From assembly GCA_964504335.1 (NCBI GenBank), contig CAZDET010000004.1, positions 1 to 64,000 of the forward strand: 64,000 nt of DNA, in the 5' to 3' direction. The position numbers and the translations under genes are program-made. This document shows positions 18,429-27,614 of the stretch, piece after piece. The stretch's first letter is position 1. Each line of letters begins with the position of its first letter. This stretch comes from CAZDET01 sp964504335 (GTDB taxonomy: Bacteria > Bacteroidota > Bacteroidia > Chitinophagales > Saprospiraceae). Below the pieces are notes generated by a model, which saw only the letters and a list, made by a program, of their open reading frames with translations, was not told where the DNA came from and did not search any database.

Positions 18429-19550
18429 ATGCACTGCCTACTAATTAGCCGCACGATGAGTAGCGAGACCCACGGTCCCGCGCGCTTTGCGCGTTTTGTA
18501 GCAGTGTTGCCACAGCATTTTCCGGATCATCAGATTTCAATCCTTACAGAGGAGCCCATCCCATCCGATACGGCCCGGCTACTAGCTATTCGGGTGATCT
18601 ATCCCCAGTGGCTGGAGGCCTTCAACCCGTTGATCCGAGCGTGGAAATATTTTCGAGCCTTACGCCGAATAGTGCGCGATCAATCCATCGATGTGCTTCT
18701 TTTCAACCATGCAATACATGCGTTTTTTTGCTGCCTGTGGCTGCGCCGGGTTCCGATTGTGGTTATGATCAACGACGATTTACAGTTGCAGTACCGGCGG
18801 GTGCATGGTCCCCTCAACCGGAAGCGCTACAGCAGGGGCTTCTATCAGATAATTGAGCGCTGGGTTGCAAGGCGAGCAGCCCGGACGATAGTCAATTCTG
18901 ATTATTTGAAACAGGAAGTGCTGCGTACCTACCACCCTCCGCAGGATCGCCTTCACCTTCTTTACAAGGGCATCGATGTGCACCAGTTTCCCTTTGTTCC
19001 GGAGCGCGCTTTTTCGGGGGTGCTGTGCATTATTTTTGTGAAAAGCGATTTTCGCACCGGAGGGCTTGCCTCCCTTATCAGGGCATTGAATCTATTGGTG
19101 GAATACCGATTCGAATTGACGATCATTGGCCCTCCCGTTCGGTTGCTGAAGGCAGCTTCCTACCCTAACCAGGAACATGTAATCGTACGATCGCTCGGCC
19201 CCCAGCCAAATCTCGTCGTTCGAAGAGAATTGATCCGGGCTGATATTTTCTGCGTCCCATCTCTCCGGGAGGGGCTTGGGGTAGCCAATATGGAAGCGCT
19301 GGCAGCTGGTTGCCCCGTGGTCGCTACGAAAGTAGGCGGCATTCCGGAGGTCATGGATCAGGGGCGCAATGGATGGATGGCGCCCGCCAATAACCCCGAG
19401 GAGCTAGCTCAGGTACTCCGGGCCTGTACCGAACAGCCTGAGGAACGCCTTCGACGGGCCAGGCAGGGTAGAGAGTACGTAGAGAAATATTTTGATTATC
19501 GACAAATGCTTTCCAACTTGCTACAAATTCTGGAGCCGCTATGCGCATAG
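18429..19550 (+). CDS. GT4-family glycosyltransferase
   Basis: Glycosyltransferase of 373 aa. The frame is open from 18384, which lies inside the preceding gene, but the ATG at 18429 (14 bases after that stop) gives MHCLLISRTMSSETHGPARF, a normal GT-B N-terminus with the glycine-containing acceptor loop. The C-terminal Rossmann domain has VPSLREGLGVANMEALAAGCPVVATKVGGIPEV, a classical GT4 nucleotide-sugar motif with both glutamates of the EX7E. Part of the same operon; overlaps the next gene by 10 bases. Confidence 0.87.
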   Translation: MHCLLISRTMSSETHGPARFARFVAVLPQHFPDHQISILTEEPIPSDTARLLAIRVIYPQWLEAFNPLIRAWKYFRALRRIVRDQSIDVLLFNHAIHAFFCCLWLRRVPIVVMINDDLQLQYRRVHGPLNRKRYSRGFYQIIERWVARRAARTIVNSDYLKQEVLRTYHPPQDRLHLLYKGIDVHQFPFVPERAFSGVLCIIFVKSDFRTGGLASLIRALNLLVEYRFELTIIGPPVRLLKAASYPNQEHVIVRSLGPQPNLVVRRELIRADIFCVPSLREGLGVANMEALAAGCPVVATKVGGIPEVMDQGRNGWMAPANNPEELAQVLRACTEQPEERLRRARQGREYVEKYFDYRQMLSNLLQILEPLCA

Positions 19551-20692
19551 CCCTCATCGAGCCATTCTACCACCAGGAAATCATCTATCGATGGTTGGAG
19601 CTATTAGCCGATCCGCCCATCCACTGGACGGTTCTAACTGCCGAGGCTATTCGCCAACAGGCACCTGCCGCCATTCGAACGCAGGAAAACGTACGCTGGG
19701 TTACCTGGACCGATCCGCAATCGGCCTGGCAAACCGTGCAGGAGGAAGATGCCACCATCCAGGATCAGGAGGCGGTAATCTTACTCACTACGGGTTTGGA
19801 TTACCACATATGGGCGAGCCTGGCGGTGCGCCCGCCGCTGATCCTCGTCAATCACAATACCACGGCCCTGCTACGCCACCCGGGCACTGGAGGAGAAGGA
19901 GTAGGGGGTAGCCTTCCTGCGCTAGCCCGAAAACTGCGGTATGACCTGGTCGGCCGGGATCGGCAACGGCTGCGCCTGCTCCATCGGACGGCCGCCATCG
20001 CTTTCCCCACGGCCTATACCAAAATGTATGCCGAACGATTGGGGCCCATGCCGACCGGCATCATCCTGCCCTTTGGATATTATCGCCCTCTGACCCATCA
20101 AGCCGCTGAGGATGGCCGGGTACACATCGGCCTACCCATGTCTGCCCTGAGCCGGGAGAATTACAAATTGGTGCGGGAGTTACTCCGAAACCTGAGCGAA
20201 CAGGTCCGACAGCCCACCACGGTACACCTCTTAGGCCGCGACCGCCAGCCGAAGCGCACCGATCAATTACAAAAACTACTTAAAGAGGGTGCCTTGCAGT
20301 TGAATAGTCATACAGATATCCTGGATCAGGCAACTTACGACACCCTGTTGGAGCAGATGGATTTTTTGTTGTTGCCTATTCCAAAATACCAGTATTTCGG
20401 TCCTTTTCGCGAGCGGATGGGTTTCACCAAAATTAGCGGTAGCTTGTTCGATATGATTTATTACAACTGTCCGGCGCTTCTGCCGCAACACTATCCCCTG
20501 CCAAAAGCCACGGAATCCCTGGTTTACCGCTATCGAAATGAAGAGGATCTCCAAAATACCCTGTTGCAGTGGATTGCCGACCGCAGCTATCAGGAGCGGC
20601 GGGAATCTGCCCAGACTGCTATGGAGACTTTAAATCGCCACGCGGTGCAACAACAGCTGCGCACGAATTTGATCCAGATCATCGATGCCTAG
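19541..20692 (+). CDS. Unrecognised protein in glycan cluster, possibly GT-B fold
   Basis: No family was recognised with confidence. The 383-aa protein starts MRIALIEPFYHQEIIYRWLE, which looks like the first strand-helix of a GT-B Rossmann domain. A second alpha/beta half follows a hinge near residue 190, with HLLGRDRQPK and a late region resembling a donor site (GFTKISGSLFDMIYYNCPALLPQHYPLP). There is no EX7E motif. No signal peptide or membrane segment. Overlaps by 10 bases upstream and 8 bases downstream, so it is certainly co-translated with the glycan genes. A glycosyltransferase role is inference from fold-like pattern and position. Confidence 0.6.
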   Translation: MRIALIEPFYHQEIIYRWLELLADPPIHWTVLTAEAIRQQAPAAIRTQENVRWVTWTDPQSAWQTVQEEDATIQDQEAVILLTTGLDYHIWASLAVRPPLILVNHNTTALLRHPGTGGEGVGGSLPALARKLRYDLVGRDRQRLRLLHRTAAIAFPTAYTKMYAERLGPMPTGIILPFGYYRPLTHQAAEDGRVHIGLPMSALSRENYKLVRELLRNLSEQVRQPTTVHLLGRDRQPKRTDQLQKLLKEGALQLNSHTDILDQATYDTLLEQMDFLLLPIPKYQYFGPFRERMGFTKISGSLFDMIYYNCPALLPQHYPLPKATESLVYRYRNEEDLQNTLLQWIADRSYQERRESAQTAMETLNRHAVQQQLRTNLIQIIDA

Positions 20693-21641
20693 CCAACAAG
20701 GTGCCTACCGCGATTTTCTGGCAAAACTATCTGTCGGCTTGCCGATCTTCTTTCAGCCCTGGTGGCTCGATGCCGTTGCCGGACCAAATGGTTGGGATGC
20801 CCGCATGGCGCGCGATAAATCCGGCGAGGTGCAAGCGGTGTGGCCCTTTGCCCCCGGGCGCAAGTACGGATTGGCCTTTCTCAGCCCACCGCCATTGTGT
20901 CCCGGACTCGGGCCACGCCTCCTTTCGAGTGGGGGACCGCCCAAGCGCCACCGCCGTCACGACCGGGAATGGAGCTTGTATACCGATTTGATCGATCAAT
21001 TGCCGGATGCCTACTTCCGGGTAGGGAAATCCGAATACGACGCACCAAACCTGATGCCGTTCCTGCGGCGGAAATGGCAAGTAGGGGTGCGCTACAGCTA
21101 CGTGTTTCCTCCCTATAATGCAACCCAGGACTTGTGGCAAGGCCTTGCCGGCCGTACCCGAACTGCCATTCGCAAGGCCCGCGAGCTATTGCGGGTAGAA
21201 AGTAGCTCCGACGGGATGCAGCTCTATGACATTTGCCAAAAAAGCTACGCTCATCGCGGAAGTGCCTTGACAATCAGCAGGACCCTGTTCGACCGATTGC
21301 TCGGTCATATCCTTGAACGAGAGAGCGGCCGCCTATTAAAGGCAGTCGATGAACAGGGGCGCGTCCATGCCATGCAACTTTGCGTCTGGGATACTCGATC
21401 AGCGTACAATTTGATCCAGGGTAGTGATCCCGAACTGCGGGCCAGCGGCGCTAACGCCCTCCTGCTGTGGCACGCCATTGAGGCGCAGGCGGAAACCGGC
21501 CGGTCCTTCGATTTTGAAGGTAGCCAACTGCCGGGGGTAGAGGAGTTCTTCCGCAGCTTCGGGGCACCGATGCGCCCTTACTATTTGCTCGAATACGCGC
21601 ATCCTCTGCTGCGGCCGCTCCTTTCGGTTTTGAGGCGATGA
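20685..21641 (+). CDS. FemAB/BioF2-like GNAT acyltransferase
   Basis: A 318-aa protein of the FemAB-like GNAT group (Acetyltransf_6 type). The segment DLWQGLAGRTRTAIRKARELL is the characteristic basic helix of that group, followed by a second GNAT half with GRVHAMQLCVWDTRSAYNLIQG and FDFEGSQLPGVEEFFRSFG, again typical. Members transfer an acyl or aminoacyl group to amino sugars, peptides or lipids. As the last gene of the glycan run (8-base overlap upstream), it could acylate the amino sugar made by the WecE-type enzyme, competing with or following formylation. Donor and acceptor are not readable. Confidence 0.75.
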   Translation: MPSQQGAYRDFLAKLSVGLPIFFQPWWLDAVAGPNGWDARMARDKSGEVQAVWPFAPGRKYGLAFLSPPPLCPGLGPRLLSSGGPPKRHRRHDREWSLYTDLIDQLPDAYFRVGKSEYDAPNLMPFLRRKWQVGVRYSYVFPPYNATQDLWQGLAGRTRTAIRKARELLRVESSSDGMQLYDICQKSYAHRGSALTISRTLFDRLLGHILERESGRLLKAVDEQGRVHAMQLCVWDTRSAYNLIQGSDPELRASGANALLLWHAIEAQAETGRSFDFEGSQLPGVEEFFRSFGAPMRPYYLLEYAHPLLRPLLSVLRR

Positions 21642-21727
21642 AACCTCCGAGCCTTTAGTACATTATACCTAAACTTCTGCTTCCAGCGGGGGCTTTTCAT
21701 AAGTGCAACCCCCACAACCGAACCACC

Positions 21728-23173
21728 ATGCCATACTTCCTGGGCCTCGACATTGGGACCACCTCGACCAAAGCAAATGCCTTCGACCGCTCGGGGAAGA
21801 TGCTTTGCGAAAGCATCCACGGCTATGCGTTGGAGGAGCCCGAATCGGGGGCTGCTGTGCAATCGGCAGATGCCATCGTCGAGGCCGCCGAACAGTCTGT
21901 TCGGGCGGTCGTCGGGCAACTCGGCAGCGATCCGGAAGCGATCGGTTTAAGCGTAGCTATGCACAGCCTCCTGCTGGTCGATGACCAGGGTAAATGCCTC
22001 AGCCCGGTCTACACCTGGGCCGATACCCGGGCGCAGGCCGCCGCCGAAGCGCTGAATAACGCTGAAATAGGACCAGCCATCTACCGCCGCACGGGGACGC
22101 CCATCCACGCCATGTCGCCGCTGGTCAAGATTAAATGGCTGCAAGACAGCCGCCCGGATTTGATTCAACAAACGGCCCGCTTCGCAGATATCAAGTCCTA
22201 TCTGCTTTTCTGCTGGTTTGATTGTTGGAAAATCGATCAGTCGGTAGCTTCCGCCACCGGCATGTACCACCTGGAGGAGCGGCAGTGGGATGCCAAAGCG
22301 CTGGAATACCTGGGCATTGAGCCTGCTCAATTGGCAACGGTTGTTGATGGCTTGGAATTATTGACCAATTGGAATCCCGACCTAAAAGATCGATTGGGCC
22401 TTTCTTCCGACGTGCCGCTGGCCATTGGCCTCAGCGACGGCAGCGCCGCCAACTTGGGAGCGGGCGTCCTGGAGCCACCTCACGCAGTGCTCACCATTGG
22501 CACGAGCGGAGCCATCCGCATGACCACACAGTCGGCACAAGTCGATACAGCGCACCGGCTATTCACCTATATCCTTCAGGGAAACCATTACATCGTCGGT
22601 GGAGCCTCCAACAATGGCGGGAAAGTATTGGAATGGTTCTGTCAGGCTTTTTTCCCCGACCGTTCCTACGCCGAGCTGATCGAGTTGGGTGCCGACGTAC
22701 CCGCCGGTGCGGAGGGGCTTCGGTGTTTACCTTATCTATACGGCGAACGCGCCCCGGTCTACCAGCCGGAGGCCACGGCCCGGTTTGAGGGCTTGCGCAG
22801 CCACCACCGCCCGGCGCACTTCGTGCGGGCCATTCTGGAAGGCATCCTCTACAACCTCTGCGAAAGCATCGATGCGCTGGAGGAAACGGTTGCCCCCATC
22901 GATACCCTTTACGCCAACGGCGGATTTACGCGGTCCAAATTCTGGGTGCAGCTCCTGGCCGACATTTCCGGGCTTCCCGTCCACATTGCCGAAACGCCGC
23001 AGGCGTCTTCTTACGGCGCGGCCCTTCTCGCCCGCCGGGCAGTGGGCGATCTGGCTGATTGGTCGGACTTGAAGGGGCAAATCACTACCGATAATCGGTT
23101 TGAACCCAATCCGAAGATTGTTGCTCGGTATCGGAAATTGCGGGAGGCGTGGCGGGAGGCGTTCTGCACCTAA
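21728..23173 (+). CDS. gntK: FGGY-family gluconokinase
   Basis: Carbohydrate kinase of 481 aa that phosphorylates gluconate to 6-phosphogluconate in the cytosol. It has the FGGY N-terminal phosphate loop LGLDIGTTSTKAN, the gluconate-kinase-like TWADTRA and TGTPIHAMSPLVKIKWL stretches and the IDQSVASATGMYH motif. The C-terminal signature is ANGGFTRSKFWVQLLADISGLPVHIAE. The TGTPIHxMSPLxKI block separates gluconokinase from xylulokinase and glycerol kinase. It starts 86 bases after the glycan operon and converges with the amidohydrolase; no gluconate permease or dehydratase is next to it. Confidence 0.85.
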   Translation: MPYFLGLDIGTTSTKANAFDRSGKMLCESIHGYALEEPESGAAVQSADAIVEAAEQSVRAVVGQLGSDPEAIGLSVAMHSLLLVDDQGKCLSPVYTWADTRAQAAAEALNNAEIGPAIYRRTGTPIHAMSPLVKIKWLQDSRPDLIQQTARFADIKSYLLFCWFDCWKIDQSVASATGMYHLEERQWDAKALEYLGIEPAQLATVVDGLELLTNWNPDLKDRLGLSSDVPLAIGLSDGSAANLGAGVLEPPHAVLTIGTSGAIRMTTQSAQVDTAHRLFTYILQGNHYIVGGASNNGGKVLEWFCQAFFPDRSYAELIELGADVPAGAEGLRCLPYLYGERAPVYQPEATARFEGLRSHHRPAHFVRAILEGILYNLCESIDALEETVAPIDTLYANGGFTRSKFWVQLLADISGLPVHIAETPQASSYGAALLARRAVGDLADWSDLKGQITTDNRFEPNPKIVARYRKLREAWREAFCT

Positions 23174-23180
23174 CGAGGCC

Positions 23181-24299
23181 TTACCGCACTGGCTCATCCA
23201 CCTCCAACCCCGAAATAATCCGCACCGCATTCTCGTAGTACAGCTTTCGCAGGATGGGGTCGGGCAAATTCAGCCCATACATACGCCAGAAGGCGTGGTA
23301 GCGCTTGTAGTAGGGGAAGTACTCATCGGCGGTTTCCAGCACGCGGAAGTAGGTGGGGTATTCCTCGGGGTTGTAGGCGTCTTTGCCGAAGAGAACCCGG
23401 TCTTGGTACTGCTCGAAGAAGCGCCGGGCCATGCGTGGTTGGCGGCCCAATTCGGCAATGACGGCCCCAATTTCGACGTAGACGTTGGGCAACTCATCGA
23501 GCAGTTGGCCGAGCCGGGCGAGGTCGTTGGGGTACCAGCCCATGTGGGCGGCGATGAAGGTGGTGTTGGAGTGGCGGCGGAAGATGTCGTGCGCCTCGGC
23601 AATGATCGTATCCCAGGGAGCCGGATCGGTGGCGCTGCGCTTGCGGCCGGGCCGAAGTTTGAGCTCTAGCCAGCGCTCGTTGTTGGCGTCGTGCGGGGCC
23701 CAGAACGATTTGGGGTCGGCGGAGTGAATCAGAACGGGCATGCCCAATTCGCCGCATTTTTCCCAGATGGGGGCGATGCGTGGGTCGTTAATTTTGATGC
23801 GGTTGCCTGACGAATCCTTGTTGGTCATGCCCTGGCTCTTGTAGATCTTGAGCCCGCGCGCCCCGATGCTGTGGTCGTATTCGAGTTGTTCGAGCGTGGA
23901 TTCCAGCCAGTCGGGATCGTCGATGCTGCGCAATTCAATATTGGTGAAGCAGACGATGCGGTCGCTGTAGCCGGATTTATTGATGTTGTCCATGATCGCT
24001 TTGAGCCGCGGACCACCCCGGCCGCTTAGATTGACGACGATGGCCATATTCAACGAATCCATTTCGCGGATCAGCTTGTCGAGATCCTGTTCGGCCATCC
24101 GCCAGTGATGGCTGTGCACATCGACGAAGGGGAAGCGCGCCCGCTCGGTCGGATGTTCCGGTACGACCAGGGTAGAGGGAGGGTCGTAGTCTTCAAAATC
24201 CATGTGCAGACTAGTATCCACCGGCTGCCGTTGGGCAGTGGCGGGCAGGATCAGGCAGGAGATAAATCCCAAAAGCAGGAGGAATCGATAATCAAACAT
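23181..24299 (-). CDS. Exported amidohydrolase-family metal-dependent hydrolase
   Basis: Protein of 372 aa with a signal peptide (MFDYRFLLLLGFISCLILPATAQ), therefore outside the cytosol. The catalytic part resembles the amidohydrolase-2 (ACMSD-like) TIM barrel: metal motif DVHSHHW at the first strand, VLIHSAD in the middle, FIAAHMGWYPND with the metal histidine, and LFGKDAY with the late aspartate. Substrate unknown. The frame is open up to 24341, but the ATG at 24299 overlaps the stop of the upstream HD gene by 8 bases and yields the signal peptide, so it is chosen. Third gene of a phosphatase-HD-amidohydrolase run. Confidence 0.8.
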   Translation of the reverse strand: MFDYRFLLLLGFISCLILPATAQRQPVDTSLHMDFEDYDPPSTLVVPEHPTERARFPFVDVHSHHWRMAEQDLDKLIREMDSLNMAIVVNLSGRGGPRLKAIMDNINKSGYSDRIVCFTNIELRSIDDPDWLESTLEQLEYDHSIGARGLKIYKSQGMTNKDSSGNRIKINDPRIAPIWEKCGELGMPVLIHSADPKSFWAPHDANNERWLELKLRPGRKRSATDPAPWDTIIAEAHDIFRRHSNTTFIAAHMGWYPNDLARLGQLLDELPNVYVEIGAVIAELGRQPRMARRFFEQYQDRVLFGKDAYNPEEYPTYFRVLETADEYFPYYKRYHAFWRMYGLNLPDPILRKLYYENAVRIISGLEVDEPVR

Positions 24300-25551
24300 T
24301 AGTCTTCGTTGAGAGCAGCGCGTGTGCCGGTTTTTGCTCAATAAGTTTCGGATAGCAAATGTAATACTTGGTGAATTCCCGGGGCTCCACGTTGTGGTCG
24401 CTTGCCTGGGAAAGCGGCACCACGCCGGAGCGTTTGGTGAGAATTTGGATTTCGTCCTTGAAGGTCGTGTAGGTAGAGTTGGATTCCTTGCCCACGGTCA
24501 GAAAGTAGTCTGCGCCCTGTTCGGGGAGGTCGGGGTGGCTTTCGATTTGTTCGGTCAACTGGGCAATTTCCGAATTGGCGATAGGATCGTTGCTGAATCG
24601 GAGGCGAAACAATCGCCGTTGCACGAGATTGTAGCTCAGGAAGGACAAAATCGGATCGGCCTGCCACTGCCATTCCTTAATAGCGGAGGCAATGTCCGTA
24701 TCGTCGAGGCGGGCGAAGTAATCCAGCAGTTTCGGATCGCGTTCGACGAAATCTTCCCGGCAGATATCGCGCTGTAGGAAATACAGCAGCGCGGAAGGCG
24801 CCGGGAGGTCAACGCCGCATTGCACTAGATGCCGGGCCCGGCGAATGGCTTGCACCAGCATTAATTCGGCGGCCAGCACCGTCTTGTGCAAATACACCTG
24901 CCAGTACATCAGCCGTCGGGCAATCAGAAACTTTTCGATCGAGTAAATCCCCTTTTCTTCCACGACCAAATGGCCCTCTTGCACATTGAGCATGCTGATG
25001 ATGCGGTCGTACCCAATTACTCCTTCGCTCACTCCGGTGAAGAAGCTATCGCGGTTGAGGTAGTCCATCCGATCCATATCGAGCTGGCCACTCACCAGTT
25101 GATGTAGAAAGGGCTTGTGGTAATCATCCTGGAAAATGCGCATGGCCAGATCGAGTTTCCCATCGAATTCCTTGCTGAGGCGCTGCATGAACAGGATCGA
25201 AAGTTCCTCGTGGTTTACGGGAATGAGGGTGTGCTCGAGTGTATGAGAAAACGGACCGTGGCCGATGTCGTGCAACAGGATGGCGATCATGGCTGCCTCG
25301 GCCTCTTCCTGACTGATGGCAACCCCCTTTTGGCGCAACACGTCGATGGCACGGCGCATGAGGTGAAAGGCGCCGAGGGCGTGATGAAAGCGCGTGTGCA
25401 ATGCACCCGGATAGACGTAGTGCGTCAGGCTGACCTGTTTAATTCGGCGCAGCCGCTGGAAGTAAGGATGCTCAACGAGATCGAAGAGAATACCGTAGGG
25501 AATGCCGATGAAGCCGTAGACTGGGTCGTTGAGAATCTTCTGTTGCTGCAT
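24292..25551 (-). CDS. HD-domain phosphohydrolase (dNTPase-like)
   Basis: Metal-dependent hydrolase of 419 aa in the SAMHD1/dGTPase-like HD branch. The N-terminus has the family stretch DPVYGFIGIP and FQRLRRIKQVSLTHYVYPGALHTRFHHALG. The metal ligands are visible as His56/His57, His94-Asp95 in LLHDIGHGPFSHTLEH, and the later DRMDYLNRDSF containing the last Asp. These proteins act on deoxynucleotides or other phosphoesters; the substrate here is not known. It overlaps the phosphatase gene stop by one base and the amidohydrolase start by 8 bases. Confidence 0.85.
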   Translation of the reverse strand: MQQQKILNDPVYGFIGIPYGILFDLVEHPYFQRLRRIKQVSLTHYVYPGALHTRFHHALGAFHLMRRAIDVLRQKGVAISQEEAEAAMIAILLHDIGHGPFSHTLEHTLIPVNHEELSILFMQRLSKEFDGKLDLAMRIFQDDYHKPFLHQLVSGQLDMDRMDYLNRDSFFTGVSEGVIGYDRIISMLNVQEGHLVVEEKGIYSIEKFLIARRLMYWQVYLHKTVLAAELMLVQAIRRARHLVQCGVDLPAPSALLYFLQRDICREDFVERDPKLLDYFARLDDTDIASAIKEWQWQADPILSFLSYNLVQRRLFRLRFSNDPIANSEIAQLTEQIESHPDLPEQGADYFLTVGKESNSTYTTFKDEIQILTKRSGVVPLSQASDHNVEPREFTKYYICYPKLIEQKPAHALLSTKTNV

Positions 25552-26018
25552 TAGAATTGGGTTTGAAGGAGTCGATCGATCACCCGCTCGCTGGCGTCGT
25601 GAAGCATTTGATACACCTGCAGAAAGCCGTCGTCGTTCCAGTAGGGGTCGGGCACTTCCGCACCCTCGGCAGTGGCGTACGCAAAATCTAAAAAGAGGTG
25701 TACCTTCGCACGCTGAGCATCGGAGGCGGCCTGGCGAATCAGATCGCGGCGATTGGATTGGTCCATGGCCAGGATCAGGTCGAAGTAGGAGAAATCCGTG
25801 GTGCGAAAACGTCGGGCCCGCTGGTTGCTAATGTCGAGGTCGTGCGTGCGGGCAATAGCGATAGAGCGAGGGTCGGGGGCTTTGCCAATGTGATAGGCGC
25901 CGGTACCTGCAGAATCGACCTGCCAGTCGAGTCCGCGCTGCAAGAGGGTGCGTTGAAGGAGGCCTTCGGCCAACGGGCTCCGGCAGATATTGCCGAGGCA
26001 AACCGTTAAAATTTTCAT
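25551..26018 (-). CDS. Low-molecular-weight protein-tyrosine phosphatase
   Basis: Cytosolic 155-aa phosphatase. The CX5R P-loop is at the N-terminus, CLGNICRSP with Cys7 and Arg13, and the general-acid aspartate lies in VPDPYWNDD near residue 122. Length equals the family norm (about 155). In Gram-negative bacteria such enzymes often control tyrosine kinases of polysaccharide export, but no such kinase is in the window, so a link to the glycan cluster 5 kb away is only a possibility. First gene of a minus-strand three-gene run, divergent from trkA. Confidence 0.93.
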   Translation of the reverse strand: MKILTVCLGNICRSPLAEGLLQRTLLQRGLDWQVDSAGTGAYHIGKAPDPRSIAIARTHDLDISNQRARRFRTTDFSYFDLILAMDQSNRRDLIRQAASDAQRAKVHLFLDFAYATAEGAEVPDPYWNDDGFLQVYQMLHDASERVIDRLLQTQF

Positions 26019-26136
26019 ACAAATGGTTGTGTCATAATTTGTAACACATCGGAAGCCTTCTTTGATTAAAGGATGGAAAATCGGGGAGAAGAAAGCGGGT
26101 CAAGTGTCCGTTTATTCTAGGGCTTTTTTCCGTACA

Positions 26137-26158
26137 GTGAGGCCCTCACTTAGTGAGG
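26137..26158. promoter_or_regulatory. Mutually exclusive short hairpins between phosphatase and trkA
   Basis: Three alternating units, GTGAGG (26137-26142), CCTCAC (26144-26149) and GTGAGG (26153-26158), let the middle unit pair with either neighbour. It lies in the 253-base divergent intergenic region, about 115 bases before trkA. The rest of that region shows no clear consensus promoter. A regulatory role is only suggested. Confidence 0.25.
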
Positions 26159-26271
26159 AGCTGACTATGGAGCAAAATAAACTTATTCTCATCTGGTGAC
26201 TTCTGGAAGAAATGCCCATCGTATCCCTCCATTCGGAGTGACGGTAGGCAACTACGCTAACTAATGAGGCT

Positions 26272-27612
26272 ATGAAAATCGTGATCGCGGGAGCAGGGGA
26301 CGTGGGATTTCATTTGGCGGAGCTGCTCGTTTCCGAAAACCAGGATATTGTATTGATCGATCTCGACCAGGGAGTGCTCGATTACGCCGGTACGCGCCTG
26401 GATGTGCTGACGATCAGGGGCGATAGCACCGCTATCAGTACTCTTGAACGAGCCGGCGTCAGCGACGCCAAACTGGTTTTGGCCGTCACAACTTCCGAAC
26501 AGACCAACATGATGACGGCCATTCTGGCCAAGAAAATGGGGGCCCGCCAAACGATTGCCAGGGTGAATAACCCGGAGTATCTACTCGAGAACCAGCGCAA
26601 GCTCATCTGTCAGTTGGGGATTGATAACCTGATCAGCCCCCGCCAACTGGCTGCAGAGGAAATCTACCGACTCGTCAAGCAGTGCAGCTTCACCGATATT
26701 TTCGAATTCGAAGAAGGAAAGCTCAGCCTCGTCGGGATTACTCTGGATGAATACAGCCCGCTAAAAAATATTCAACTGCGGAATATCGACCAATTGGAGA
26801 CGAATATCGACCTGCGGCCCATTGCCATTCTTCGGGGGCACCGAACGATTATCCCTCGCGGCAACACTACCCTCATGCGCAACGATCATATTTACTTCAT
26901 TACCAAAAAAGAACGCATCGCGGCACTCCAGGAAATCGTGGGCAAAAAAGACATCACCGTGAAGCGGGTCATGATCCTCGGCGGGACGGCACAGGCCCGG
27001 CTCACCGCTCGCCGGCTGGAGCAAGATTACCAGGTCATCCTGATCGAGAAAGATCGGGAGCTCTGCAAGTCCCTGAGCGAAGAGCTGAAAGATACCCTGA
27101 TCATCAATGGCGATTTTAGCGATTTTGACCTCATGGAAGAGGAGGGCCTCAGCAACATGGATGTCTTCATCGCCCTGACGGAAAACAGCGAAACAAATAT
27201 CATCGCCTGCCTGACCGCCAAGGACCGGGGCGTCTACAAGACCATCGCCCAGGTCGAAAACAAAGAGTATATCCACATCAGCCAAAACATCGGCGTCGAC
27301 ACCCTCATCAATAAAAAACTGATTGCCGCCAACAACATCTTCCGCTTCGTTCGTAAGGGCAAGGTGGAGGCCATTACGGGGCTGCACGGTGTCGAGGCAG
27401 AAGTCATCGAATTCGTAGTACACAAGAATAATCAACTAACCCGTAAGCCCCTCAAAGAGCTGCATTTCCCCAAAACGGCCCTGGTAGGAGGGGTGATCCG
27501 CGGCGATAAGAGCCTGATTCCCGACGGCAGCTTTCAGCTACAGCGCGATGACAAGGTGATTGTCTTTGCATTGCCCGAAGCCATCGGGAAACTCGAGCAA
27601 CTTTTCCGATAG
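26272..27612 (+). CDS. trkA: Trk system potassium uptake protein TrkA
   Basis: Cytosolic regulatory subunit of the Trk potassium channel; binds NAD(H) and ATP and gates TrkH. The 446-aa protein is a tandem of two RCK units: residues 1-220 (RCK-N with GAGDVGFHLAE, RCK-C after about 130) and 225-446 (second RCK-N starting VMILGGTAQARLTARRLE, second RCK-C). The second nucleotide loop, GGTAQA, departs from GxGxxG, so that half may not bind dinucleotide. The last residues, REDDKVIVFALPE-like, are typical. trkH follows after 2 bases. Confidence 0.95.
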   Translation: MKIVIAGAGDVGFHLAELLVSENQDIVLIDLDQGVLDYAGTRLDVLTIRGDSTAISTLERAGVSDAKLVLAVTTSEQTNMMTAILAKKMGARQTIARVNNPEYLLENQRKLICQLGIDNLISPRQLAAEEIYRLVKQCSFTDIFEFEEGKLSLVGITLDEYSPLKNIQLRNIDQLETNIDLRPIAILRGHRTIIPRGNTTLMRNDHIYFITKKERIAALQEIVGKKDITVKRVMILGGTAQARLTARRLEQDYQVILIEKDRELCKSLSEELKDTLIINGDFSDFDLMEEEGLSNMDVFIALTENSETNIIACLTAKDRGVYKTIAQVENKEYIHISQNIGVDTLINKKLIAANNIFRFVRKGKVEAITGLHGVEAEVIEFVVHKNNQLTRKPLKELHFPKTALVGGVIRGDKSLIPDGSFQLQRDDKVIVFALPEAIGKLEQLFR

Positions 27613-27614
27613 CC

